Source: Bacteroidales bacterium (GTDB lineage Bacteria; Bacteroidota; Bacteroidia; Bacteroidales; Marinilabiliaceae). Taken from it: 64,000 bases of DNA. Both the position numbers and the translations under genes were made by a program. The notes under the pieces were generated by a model that saw only the letters and a list, made by a program, of their open reading frames with translations, was not told the origin of the DNA and made no database searches. Below are positions 25,476-33,270 of this stretch, piece by piece (position 1 is the first letter of the stretch; the number at the start of each line of letters is the position of its first letter). The stretch covers positions 1 through 64,000 of the forward strand of contig JAKSLE010000012.1 of the NCBI GenBank assembly GCA_024401365.1, given 5' to 3'.

Positions 25476-27860
25476 ATGTTTGCACATTATCTGAAAATCT
25501 CTTTTCGCAATCTTTGGAAGCATCGTCTCCAGACAATAATAAGTATTGTCGGTCTCTCTGTTGGCATGGCATGTTTTGCTATTTCAGCAATGTGGTTGCA
25601 ATATATTGAGTCGTTTGAGGATTTTGTCAAGGATAGAGACAGGCTCTACGTATTATCTCCTGGTCCGGATGGGTTTGAGGCCGACTCAAAGAACTATCTA
25701 TCACAGTCATTCATAGCCGAGAATCTCCAGAAGATGTGCTCTGAGATAGAAGATGTATACTCGTACAATATATCAGGCTACGAAATGTACGACGAGGAAG
25801 GGAACGTCTTCTATTTTACGTCCATAGCTCTTGATGATTGCAGCAAGATATGTGGGGTATTGGATATCGACATGAAATATGGTTGTCTGCCCAAGAACAA
25901 CAGCTCCGAGATAGCAGTCAGCACTGTTGTAGCCAAGTTATTGTTCGATACAGAAGATGTTGTAGGTCGTGCTGTTACTTCGGGTTCCAGAGCGTACGGT
26001 ATCAAGAACGAACTCACTATAGTTGGTGTTTTTGAGCCTCTGCCCGACAATACCACTCTTTTCTCGGGCGTTTCCATCATATCAATATCAGACCACGGCA
26101 CAAATCTTATGGACTGCTACAATCTGATTAAAGTATACGAAGGCACTGATATCGACGCCTTATCGGACAAGATACGACACGCTGATATTTCAAGTAAGGT
26201 CACATACTATCAGGGAATAACAGAGGATATTCGTCCCGACATGTCGTTGTATTCGCTTCTGCCGCTCACTAAGTTGCGTAGTGATTTTCCATCGGCCTTT
26301 CGCGGTGTAAACGGTCGCAATGTACGCATTATAGTGGCTATATCGCTCATTACCATCATCAGTGTTCTTTGTCACTATTTTATTACCATGATAACGCTTA
26401 TCCGTATCCGTTGTCGTGCATTGGCGCTCCGTCGTATGTTGGGTTCGTCGATTATTGGTATAGTAGGCATGAACGTTATAGAGACGTTGATACTGTTCAT
26501 TGCGTCATCTGTATTAGGTGCAGTAGCCATATACTTTATTTTCCCAGTCTTCCTTGTCTACTCGCAGTTGTACACTATTACCTATGAGTATCTCATTATT
26601 GCAACTGCCAAATTCTGGTCGTTAGTCTTTGCAGCAGGCATAGTACTGACTATTGTTGCCACTCTCATTTCGTTGCGTCGGACGCAGCATACCATACTTC
26701 ACGGACATCAGTCGCACAAGACATCTTCAAAGCTCGATACGGTGGCCAATATGATACAACAGACGGTAAGTCTGTCTATATTGTTCTGTATCGGAACTAT
26801 AATGATGCAGATAACGTTCTTGAAAGAATCGGCCGATTTAGGGTTTGATCACAAGAACAGGTTGTCCATAGCCAAATGTCCTGGTGCCGTGAAAGAGTAT
26901 CTTCTCTCATTGTCAGAGATTGTAGATTCGTATGAATCAACAGACCCCCTCTTCCCAAGGTCGAGTTACTCGCCCTACAAAGTATTTCCATTCAAAGATA
27001 CAAACGAATATTTCGACGCCATAGGTCTATGTATTAGAAAGTCCGCTGTCGATTTCTGGGGAATGACGCTTCTTGAAGGTCGTCTACCTGAAGAGCAGAG
27101 GGAGCTATTGATCAATGAGACGTTAGCCATGCGGTTGCCCGATAGCATTATTGGTAGTACCATACGAATTGCGGCAGCGGCCAATCCATCATTCCCATTC
27201 ACCATAGTGGGCATTGTGAAGGATACCTACGATACATCTGTATTGACACAGCCAAAGCCTACCACGTACGAATTTGATGAGTTGTATACTGATCCGTGGA
27301 ATCCATGCCTCTCGCTGTCAGTCAAAGCCAAGACTGCCGAAGATATGATTTTTCTGTATCGTAAGGTATGGGAATATTCCGATTCGCTATACAGGGCAGG
27401 GACCACAACTACGTTGCCACGTTCGATATCAAGCATGGATCTGCATTTTGAGTCGATCATGAGGAACGAGAATCTACTTTTCAGTGTCCTTATGCTTATA
27501 GCTGTGTGTACGCTCATGACCACGCTCTTTGGAGTCTTTTCGCTTCTTTCGCTCTCACTTGAGCAAAGAAAGAAAGAGATAGCGCTGCGCAAGATACATG
27601 GGGCCACGGTTCGTCAGGTAATGGCAGTGTTTGTGCGTTCCAATATTCTGACGCTACTCATCTCATCGGCCATAGCGTTTCCTATAGCATATATTCTTAT
27701 GCAAGAATGGCTTTCGGTTTATGTGCGTCAGATACCGTTTCCATGGTACTTAGGTATCATAATTTTTGCAGCGATGGCTATATTGATATTCCTCACTACC
27801 ATTTGGCGAATCATGGGAGCAGTGAAGGAGAACCCGGTAGAGGTTATAAAGAACGAGTAA
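25476..27860 (+). CDS. Orphan MacB/FtsX-type ABC permease
   Basis: Membrane subunit of the MacB/FtsX family, 794 residues, built as two permease halves. Each half has an N-terminal membrane helix, a large periplasmic domain (about 45-280 and 450-665) and three C-terminal helices. The first helix begins LKISFRNLWKHRLQTIISI. No ATPase, adaptor or TolC gene is adjacent, so it must use a separately encoded ATPase; the nearest is at 36079. The shared upstream element with the operon at 33271 supports joint regulation. Such permeases act in mechanotransmission-driven export of peptides, antibiotics or lipoproteins; the substrate is unknown. Confidence 0.88.
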   Translation: MFAHYLKISFRNLWKHRLQTIISIVGLSVGMACFAISAMWLQYIESFEDFVKDRDRLYVLSPGPDGFEADSKNYLSQSFIAENLQKMCSEIEDVYSYNISGYEMYDEEGNVFYFTSIALDDCSKICGVLDIDMKYGCLPKNNSSEIAVSTVVAKLLFDTEDVVGRAVTSGSRAYGIKNELTIVGVFEPLPDNTTLFSGVSIISISDHGTNLMDCYNLIKVYEGTDIDALSDKIRHADISSKVTYYQGITEDIRPDMSLYSLLPLTKLRSDFPSAFRGVNGRNVRIIVAISLITIISVLCHYFITMITLIRIRCRALALRRMLGSSIIGIVGMNVIETLILFIASSVLGAVAIYFIFPVFLVYSQLYTITYEYLIIATAKFWSLVFAAGIVLTIVATLISLRRTQHTILHGHQSHKTSSKLDTVANMIQQTVSLSILFCIGTIMMQITFLKESADLGFDHKNRLSIAKCPGAVKEYLLSLSEIVDSYESTDPLFPRSSYSPYKVFPFKDTNEYFDAIGLCIRKSAVDFWGMTLLEGRLPEEQRELLINETLAMRLPDSIIGSTIRIAAAANPSFPFTIVGIVKDTYDTSVLTQPKPTTYEFDELYTDPWNPCLSLSVKAKTAEDMIFLYRKVWEYSDSLYRAGTTTTLPRSISSMDLHFESIMRNENLLFSVLMLIAVCTLMTTLFGVFSLLSLSLEQRKKEIALRKIHGATVRQVMAVFVRSNILTLLISSAIAFPIAYILMQEWLSVYVRQIPFPWYLGIIIFAAMAILIFLTTIWRIMGAVKENPVEVIKNE

Positions 27861-27870
27861 CGATAAAAAT

Positions 27871-27899
27871 AGCCAGGCGTCGAACCTGGCTTTTGTTTT
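27871..27899. terminator. Terminator between convergent permease and esterase genes
   Basis: AGCCAGG pairs with CCTGGCT around a 7-nt loop, followed by TTTGTTTT on the plus strand. Confidence 0.82.
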
Positions 27900-27914
27900 A
27901 ATATCTTAGGTGGC

Positions 27915-29456
27915 TTATTTCAGTCGTTCGTAGAGCATATCCTCCATATCGCGATCGAAGTTGTATTTCATTTCGCAAGTGTTGTCGAGGATCAGTGTAG
28001 CTCCATTCTCCTTGGCATAAGGGTCCCAAGCAGGTACGTCGTTAGCCACAGGCTTACCGTTTTTGGCGAAGCTGAACCATAGGTCGCTCATTCTGTCGGC
28101 TATAGAAGCAGCCTTTGGGTCGCCCTCCTTCACCTGATAACGCTCGTCGTAAGGATTATTGAAGCACAAAGGTATATCGAGAGAATGGTAGCAACCGCTG
28201 CCGCCCTCGTCGAAATCCGACACCCAAGTGAGCAGATATACATATACAGGCGCTGTATTGACGGCCGATACTGCGTCGGCGGTAGCCAATGTGAGGGTAC
28301 GTATATTGCTGTCTATGCCCAGTATATCGGCCAGAGAGCCGTCGGGGAATGCCTTAAGGAAAGCCTCTTCGAACTTCTTTGCGTCGTCGCCATAGCGCTT
28401 AGCCATTATTTCGTCAAACTTAGCGCGGTCGAGCGTTGTATCGTTGTAGAATTTACGTTCCAGCTCATTGAAAGTAGTACCTATCATGATAGGTATGTCA
28501 GTTGCGAGTTCCGACAAGCCAGGAGTATAAGGTTGCGACAGCAGTGTTTTGCCATCGGCGGTAGGGCAGAATCCCCACATCTTGATGCTGCCAGGGGTAC
28601 GGGCTCCCAGTATCTCGGCCTGACACATATCGCTCACCTTCATTAGGGAGTCGCAGTCCATGGTCTGTATCTGGTCGAGGTTCTCGGCAGTCAGGCCCAA
28701 TGCCTCCACTACGCGGTTGCCCAGTTTCTTCGATATATTACTGTCTGTGATATTTATCTTAGCGCCACTTTGTATTACAGCGCGTTGGAACAATCCCTTA
28801 GCCTCTGGCATACAAAGGAGTGTGCCTACCTTTCCGCCGCCGCCCGACTCGCCGAAGATGGTTATATTATCGGGGTCGCCGCCAAATACTTCGGCATTCT
28901 CCTTAGCCCATTTAAGGGCGCTTATGATATCGCGCATACCTACGTTGACTGTCTGTTCCCACTTACCGCCGAAATCCGATAAGTCGAGGAATCCCATCAC
29001 GCCAAGGCGGTGATTGATGGTAATGGTCACAGCGCCCTTGCGAGCCAAAGCTGCGCCATCTGTTGGGTCGGCGTTACCCGAGCCTACTGAGAAGCCGCCA
29101 CCATGAATCCACATCATGATAGGGCGTTTGCCGCCATCGTTGAGACCCGATGTCCATACATTTGCGAGGTAGTCACCCTTGCCCTCTACCGAATTGGGGT
29201 TGTTTTGTTTAGCCCATGGGCCGTACTCTTTGCACACCAGGGTATCGGACCAAGAGTCGCAAGGACGTGAAGGCATGAAGCGTTCGCCCTGTGCGTAAGG
29301 TACACCCTTGAAAGAGAATATACCGTTATCTTTTGTACCCTCGATGATACCGGAAGAGATTTTTGCGATTGGTTCATTTGTAACCTTCTGTGAACATCCC
29401 GACAATAGCACGAGAGCTGCTATGGCTACGGATGTCAGTAATTGTGTTCTGCTCAT
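27915..29456 (-). CDS. Type-B carboxylesterase lipoprotein
   Basis: Alpha/beta hydrolase of the carboxylesterase type-B family, 513 residues. The start at 29456 gives a lipoprotein signal with Cys21 (LLSGCSQ). Family motifs are the oxyanion segment MMWIHGGGFSVGSG, nucleophile elbow FGESGGGG, the acidic residue in FNELERKF and the catalytic His in GCYHSLDIP. It probably sits in the envelope and hydrolyses acyl esters; relatives include enzymes removing acetyl or aryl groups from plant glycans and unspecific esterases. It is not in the Sus operon, so a role there is speculative. A -7 box lies 22-29 bases upstream. Confidence 0.88.
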   Translation of the reverse strand: MSRTQLLTSVAIAALVLLSGCSQKVTNEPIAKISSGIIEGTKDNGIFSFKGVPYAQGERFMPSRPCDSWSDTLVCKEYGPWAKQNNPNSVEGKGDYLANVWTSGLNDGGKRPIMMWIHGGGFSVGSGNADPTDGAALARKGAVTITINHRLGVMGFLDLSDFGGKWEQTVNVGMRDIISALKWAKENAEVFGGDPDNITIFGESGGGGKVGTLLCMPEAKGLFQRAVIQSGAKINITDSNISKKLGNRVVEALGLTAENLDQIQTMDCDSLMKVSDMCQAEILGARTPGSIKMWGFCPTADGKTLLSQPYTPGLSELATDIPIMIGTTFNELERKFYNDTTLDRAKFDEIMAKRYGDDAKKFEEAFLKAFPDGSLADILGIDSNIRTLTLATADAVSAVNTAPVYVYLLTWVSDFDEGGSGCYHSLDIPLCFNNPYDERYQVKEGDPKAASIADRMSDLWFSFAKNGKPVANDVPAWDPYAKENGATLILDNTCEMKYNFDRDMEDMLYERLK

Positions 29457-29477
29457 TTTTGATTTTGATTTATAGCG

Positions 29478-29485
29478 CAAAGGTA
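29478..29485 (-). promoter_or_regulatory. -7 promoter element TACCTTTG for the carboxylesterase
   Basis: Reads CAAAGGTA on the plus strand. It lies downstream of the in-frame start at 29480, so the ATG at 29456 is the usable start. Confidence 0.6.
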
Positions 29486-29531
29486 ATTATTGTTTTTGGA
29501 TTTTGTGCGAGGCGTTTGGCCGCAATATCGT

Positions 29532-29571
29532 ACAAAAAGAATGGACGTCTCTGCTGTGGAGGCGTCCATTC
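29532..29571 (-). terminator. Terminator of the LRR gene
   Basis: On the minus strand GAATGGACG pairs with CGTCCATTC and is followed by TTTTTG. Confidence 0.78.
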
Positions 29572-29586
29572 CCGTATCATTTGTTA

Positions 29587-29619
29587 CCGTAGAGACGCGA
29601 TGAATCGACGTCTCTACGG
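29587..29619. repeat. GTAGAGACG-type hairpin repeat, copy 1
   Basis: Perfect 11-bp stem CCGTAGAGACG / CGTCTCTACGG around an 11-nt loop, just after the LRR gene. A related palindrome containing CGTCTCTAC lies on the other side of the gene at 30605-30629. Confidence 0.75.
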
Positions 29620-29625
29620 GGTGTA

Positions 29626-30510
29626 TTACAATTCGCGACCTGTGAGATCATATTTCTTGTCATCGCGGATGATGACTACGCGGCCGTTCTCGAGGGTCTT
29701 GATTGTCTTGCCAGACTTGTCGGCGTTGATAGCGTCGACGGCTGTAGGTGTAGTGGATGTGTAGTCGCACTCGAACGTGAGTGTGACGTCGAAGGGTGAG
29801 GTTTCGGAAGGGGCCACAGCGCTCTTGGTATCGTAGATGTATTTTATCTCTGTGGAGCCATTATCTGGGATGAACATACCGTTGGCTATGGTACCGCCTG
29901 AGACGATGGATACGCGCGACATATCGAGGCCGTCGATGGTAAAGCCAGCGGCGCTGACTGTGCCGAGGTCGACTGATTGGTTGTCGCAAATCAAATACCA
30001 AAGTTTGGTATGTTGGCTCAGGTCGAGTGATGTCAGATGATTGTGGCTGCAATCTAGTATTTCTATCATCGTATTATTGCTCAGGTCGAGCGATGTCAGA
30101 TGATTGCGGTCGCAATCTAGCCGATTTATCATCGTATTATTGCTCAGGTTGAGTGATGTCAGTTGATTGGCGGTGATGATAAAATTTTCCAGATTAACAT
30201 TGCTGGAAAGATCAACCTCTTGCAGATTGTTGATCATGCAGGTTAACTCCTTGAGAGGAGTAATGAGTCCTATGCCTTTGAGAGATGAGATACCCTGCCA
30301 TGATAAATCTATTTTTGATAATCCCTCATTACCATCGTTAAACTCATCTTCGTCGATGACCTCGTTATGGTTCCGGTCAGCATTGTTTTTGAGCCACGTA
30401 ATGAGAGCATCCTCATCGAAGTTTGTCTTGTCTAGGGCTATCGGTTCGAAGTCCTGTGCGTAAGCTGCTATGGAGCAAAATGAGCAGAGCAGCATGATAA
30501 ATTGTTTCAT
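29626..30510 (-). CDS. Secreted leucine-rich-repeat protein with EF-hand-like loop
   Basis: 294 residues with a signal peptide (MKQFIMLLCSFCSIAAYAQ). A calcium-binding-type loop D45-R-N47-H-N49-E-V-I-D53-E-D-E56 is followed by leucine-rich repeats of 21 residues (NNTMIEILDCSHNHLTSLDLS is one unit), a beta domain and a tail IIRDDKKYDLTGREL. That tail resembles C-terminal tails of secreted Bacteroidales proteins, possibly a sorting signal. Two LRR units are nearly identical in DNA, suggesting recent expansion. Related BspA-like proteins mediate adhesion; the function here is unknown. It is isolated between a terminator and a gene-poor region and flanked by related hairpin repeats. Confidence 0.8.
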   Translation of the reverse strand: MKQFIMLLCSFCSIAAYAQDFEPIALDKTNFDEDALITWLKNNADRNHNEVIDEDEFNDGNEGLSKIDLSWQGISSLKGIGLITPLKELTCMINNLQEVDLSSNVNLENFIITANQLTSLNLSNNTMINRLDCDRNHLTSLDLSNNTMIEILDCSHNHLTSLDLSQHTKLWYLICDNQSVDLGTVSAAGFTIDGLDMSRVSIVSGGTIANGMFIPDNGSTEIKYIYDTKSAVAPSETSPFDVTLTFECDYTSTTPTAVDAINADKSGKTIKTLENGRVVIIRDDKKYDLTGREL

Positions 30511-30548
30511 ATATATTCTACTTTATTGTTATTTCATAATAGTGTGGG

Positions 30549-30556
30549 CAAAGATA
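30549..30556 (-). promoter_or_regulatory. -7 promoter element TATCTTTG for the LRR gene
   Basis: Reads CAAAGATA on the plus strand, 38 bases before the start codon; no clear -33 partner. Confidence 0.5.
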
Positions 30557-30604
30557 ATGTTTTCGTTTTGATAATTGTTTTTTTCGCTGACTTTGGTGGG
30601 GTTT

Positions 30605-30629
30605 GAGACGTAGCGCGCTACGTCTCTAC
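30605..30629. repeat. GTAGAGACG-type palindrome, copy 2
   Basis: A perfect 22-nt palindrome (30605-30626) with arms GAGACGTAGCG / CGCTACGTCTC, extending to CGTCTCTAC shared with the hairpin at 29587-29619. The two copies bracket the LRR gene. Confidence 0.7.
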
Positions 30630-30750
30630 ATTGCGGTGGGGGTTGCCTAGGGAAAAGCCTTGGGGGTATATCTGTATGAATTGTTGGTTTCACTTGTGTG
30701 ACTTGTTTATCAACGTTGACGATGCAAATATAGTACGACTCAAAACGGTG

Positions 30751-30830
30751 CTTTCCCGTTATTTCCCACATCTTCCCGTTATTTCCCATATCTTCCCGTT
30801 AGCGCACGATATTGCCCAATATTGCCCAAT
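30751..30830. repeat. Short tandem repeats (20-nt and 10-nt units)
   Basis: CTTCCCGTTATTTCCCA recurs at 20-nt period about two and a half times (30752-30800), immediately followed by two tandem copies of ATTGCCCAAT (30811-30830). Confidence 0.75.
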
Positions 30831-31254
30831 ACGTGTTGTATAGAGATATGTGGAAGGATCCTGGTGTGGGGTATTTAAGCGGGGTGGCCAGTGTTATGAT
30901 TTTTTTAATATGGCTGGATAGTCTCTGTCTATATAGTGTCTATATAGAGCGTATATAGAAGTATCAGAGAAGGGAGGGGAAATGATTTGTTAGATTTTAT
31001 AAGCAAAAGAGAGTGTGACGAGACGAGCATACTGGTAAATTCGGATTTAGTCATTGCTTTAGAGATGTAGATAGGATTTTGGGTAGGAAAGTGAAGCTCG
31101 TTCATTTCTATTGCAGTTATTTTGTTTTTGTATGTGGTTATAAATGAGTTTGTTATGAGAAAGTGAAAAACTGAAGTGAAATTGTACCATTCTTTTCTTT
31201 CCACGCGTAAAGTAGTAAGATTTTTTGATATACACAATAGTATACTTCATTTTT

Positions 31255-31292
31255 TCAAAAAAAATAGCGAGTCAATATAACATTGACTCGCT
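31255..31292 (-). terminator. Strong terminator on the minus strand, probably for MATE
   Basis: AGCGAGTCAAT and ATTGACTCGCT form a perfect 11-bp stem with a 5-nt loop; on the minus strand the 3' side runs into A plus eight T. It is 307 bases after the MATE stop codon, so the transcript has an unusually long 3' untranslated part. Confidence 0.8.
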
Positions 31293-31361
31293 TAGGGAGG
31301 TCTGGAGGTCTGCTCTGCGAGCTATGTGCACGATAGTGCCCAGACCCACTCGGTTTTTTGG

Positions 31362-31463
31362 GGCACGCTGATTTTTTGGGGATTTTTGCTTGGTGGGATT
31401 TTTGGTTTTTGGCACGCAGATTTCGCAGATTCTGGGGATTTTTGGTTTGGGGCGAGCAGATTT
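31362..31463. repeat. Imperfect G/T-rich repeat
   Basis: GGCACGCTGATTT at 31362, GGCACGCAGATTT at 31411 and GGCGAGCAGATTT at 31451 are embedded in related blocks of GGGGATTTTTGG. It lies in the long 3' region of the MATE transcript. Confidence 0.6.
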
Positions 31464-31598
31464 TTGGGAATTGTTTGGTGGGGTAGGTAAGGGTTTGGTG
31501 TAGGCTGTCGATACTTTTGTGCCAAAACTTAAACCTAATGTGAGCCGTCTTTGTTGATGGTATTTTAACTGAAGCAAGTGCTTGTCGAGAGTGAGTGA

Positions 31599-33029
31599 TT
31601 AGAATTTATGCCGATGGTTGCCGCGGTAAGATTTCAGGTGGACCTTGCTTTTGATGATGGATAATGTTCTGCGACCTTTGCCGGCGATGGTAATTGGATG
31701 TCGCCAGAAGACATAAAGAAGTTGCAGCGTCATTACCACCCATAGCAGTGGCTCGCATATAATAATACCCCAAATACCCATATAAGGTACTATGACATAG
31801 GTGAACACTATTTTGCCGATCAGCTCAATGAAGCTAGATACAAGAGGCAGCATTTTTTCGCCTAGCCCCTGCAATGAATGGCGGGAGACAAATAGGATGC
31901 CGAGCACTCCGTAGAATGGTTGTATGAACGTTACATACGTACTGCCATAGTCCAGAACCTCTTCCTCGGAAGAGCCACTCATGATGGATATGAGATAACG
32001 CGAGATGAATGGGATGATAAGTGTGCACGTGATGCCCCAAGCGACGCACAGGTAATTGGCTACTGTGACTCCTCGACGTATGCGACTGTATTTGTGGGCT
32101 CCCAGGTTCTGAGAGACAAATGTTGCACAGGCTGTTCCCAATGCCAGGAGTGGGATGACGGAAAGACCGAACACTTTGCGGGCTGATATATGGCCAGCTA
32201 TGACTAATGTGCCGAAAGAGTTGATGGACGACTGCAAGATGACAGAGCCAGAGCTGACCAGTGCGCTCATGAGAGCCATGGACAAGCCCTGTTGCATGAG
32301 TTCGACATATATAGCTCTGTCGAGGCAGAAGTGACGTCGCTGAGGAAGGAGGATAGGTGTCTTGCGGAAGATATAGACAGCGCAAAGCAAAGCGCTCACA
32401 CCCTGAGCCACAACGGTTGCAATGGCCGTTCCCTGGACTCCCATCCCAAACTCACGAATGAGAACTACATCGAGTAGTACATTGAGACCAGAAGATACGA
32501 TGAGAAAAACCAACGCCATGAAAGAGTTGCCTATGGCTCTCAATAGGCCTGACAATAGATTATAGGCGAACAGAACGCAGCAAAAAGCGGCTACCAATCC
32601 GATATAACCATGGGCTTCGTCCAGTATCTCTTCGGGGGTATCGAGGAGAGTAAGCAGATCGCGCAAAAAGAATAGACCCAGAAGCGTTATCAGTACTGAG
32701 ACGGCCAACGAGACGACTATTGATGCTGCCACTGATTTTTTCAGTGTCTCATCATCCTGAGCGCCATAGGCACGAGCTACAACGATGCTGAGGCCGTTGC
32801 CAAATCCCAATCCGAACCCTACCATGAGTTCGAATATTGCTGCACATGCGCCGATAGCCGCCAAAGAGTTCTCGCCCAGATAGTGACCTACGATGCTGGC
32901 ATCTACAGCATTGTAAAGCTGTTGGAACAGGCACGACACTATGATAGGCGCAGAGAAGGCTATCATAGCCTTGACGATGTTGCCATTGGTCAATTCGGGA
33001 TGAAGGAGACTATGTGCTGATGGACGCAT
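31599..33029 (-). CDS. MATE-family multidrug/organic cation exporter
   Basis: Inner-membrane antiporter of the MATE (NorM/DinF-like) family, 476 residues, full length. Twelve hydrophobic helices can be traced, starting with IVKAMIAFSAPIIVSCLFQ and the family-typical QQLYNAVDASIVGHYLG near residues 36-52. It should export drugs or metabolites using Na+ or H+. It is divergent from the TolC operon; its own -7 box is at 33056-33063 while the TolC enhancer and sigma-54-like promoter lie further away, so the regulator could affect both genes, but there is no direct sign for MATE. Confidence 0.93.
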   Translation of the reverse strand: MRPSAHSLLHPELTNGNIVKAMIAFSAPIIVSCLFQQLYNAVDASIVGHYLGENSLAAIGACAAIFELMVGFGLGFGNGLSIVVARAYGAQDDETLKKSVAASIVVSLAVSVLITLLGLFFLRDLLTLLDTPEEILDEAHGYIGLVAAFCCVLFAYNLLSGLLRAIGNSFMALVFLIVSSGLNVLLDVVLIREFGMGVQGTAIATVVAQGVSALLCAVYIFRKTPILLPQRRHFCLDRAIYVELMQQGLSMALMSALVSSGSVILQSSINSFGTLVIAGHISARKVFGLSVIPLLALGTACATFVSQNLGAHKYSRIRRGVTVANYLCVAWGITCTLIIPFISRYLISIMSGSSEEEVLDYGSTYVTFIQPFYGVLGILFVSRHSLQGLGEKMLPLVSSFIELIGKIVFTYVIVPYMGIWGIIICEPLLWVVMTLQLLYVFWRHPITIAGKGRRTLSIIKSKVHLKSYRGNHRHKF

Positions 33030-33055
33030 GAAGTGCTCTTATTTTTTTTCTGCCA

Positions 33056-33063
33056 CAAAGGTA
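33056..33063 (-). promoter_or_regulatory. -7 promoter element TACCTTTG for MATE
   Basis: Reads CAAAGGTA on the plus strand, 26 bases before the start codon. Confidence 0.6.
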
Positions 33064-33123
33064 TTCATGATACTCAAGCTACGTTGTAGTTTAATAATAT
33101 TTAACCAGACTCTTTTTGTGTGT

Positions 33124-33178
33124 GTGCGAAATCGCACGTTCGAGGTGTGCGAAATCGCACATGTGTGCGAAAATGCAC
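33124..33178 (+). promoter_or_regulatory. Triple palindromic enhancer candidate upstream of the TolC operon
   Basis: GTGCGAAATCGCAC at 33124-33137 and 33147-33160, then GTGCGAAAATGCAC at 33165-33178. Spacers are 9 and 4 nt (ATGT), identical in length to the element at 25317-25371. The third palindrome carries the same imperfect right arm (TGCAC) in both. Distance from its end to the TGG of the sigma-54-like box is 58 nt here and 57 nt there. Confidence 0.75.
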
Positions 33179-33236
33179 AGTAGAGGTGGAGCGGTTGTAT
33201 TGCTATAAGTGCCAGTGTATGAGGTAGTTGTATTTT

Positions 33237-33252
33237 TGGCATACTATTTGAC
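33237..33252 (+). promoter_or_regulatory. Sigma-54-like -24/-12 promoter of the TolC operon, variant -12
   Basis: TGGCATA-CTAT-TTGAC, the same form as at 25429. Predicted start near 33263. An alternative is a weak -7 box TACCTTTT at 33254-33261, but that is not conserved at the other locus. Confidence 0.6.
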
Positions 33253-33270
33253 ATACCTTTTGATGTCAAA

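Larger units (their letters stand above)
30511..31598. other. 1.1-kb gene-poor, repeat-rich region
   Basis: Between the LRR gene and the MATE gene, both on the minus strand. It contains the LRR promoter, a 22-nt perfect palindrome, 20-nt tandem repeats, runs of TATATAG near 30921-30961, the MATE terminator and a G/T-rich imperfect repeat. Short open frames exist on both strands but have low-complexity or repeat-derived translations. I see no convincing gene. Confidence 0.6.

Noticed and set aside
30529..31577. Short open frames of 86-102 codons in the gene-poor region
   Set aside because: They overlap the LRR promoter, the repeats or the MATE terminator, and translate to repeat-derived or low-complexity sequence. 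No conserved motif.
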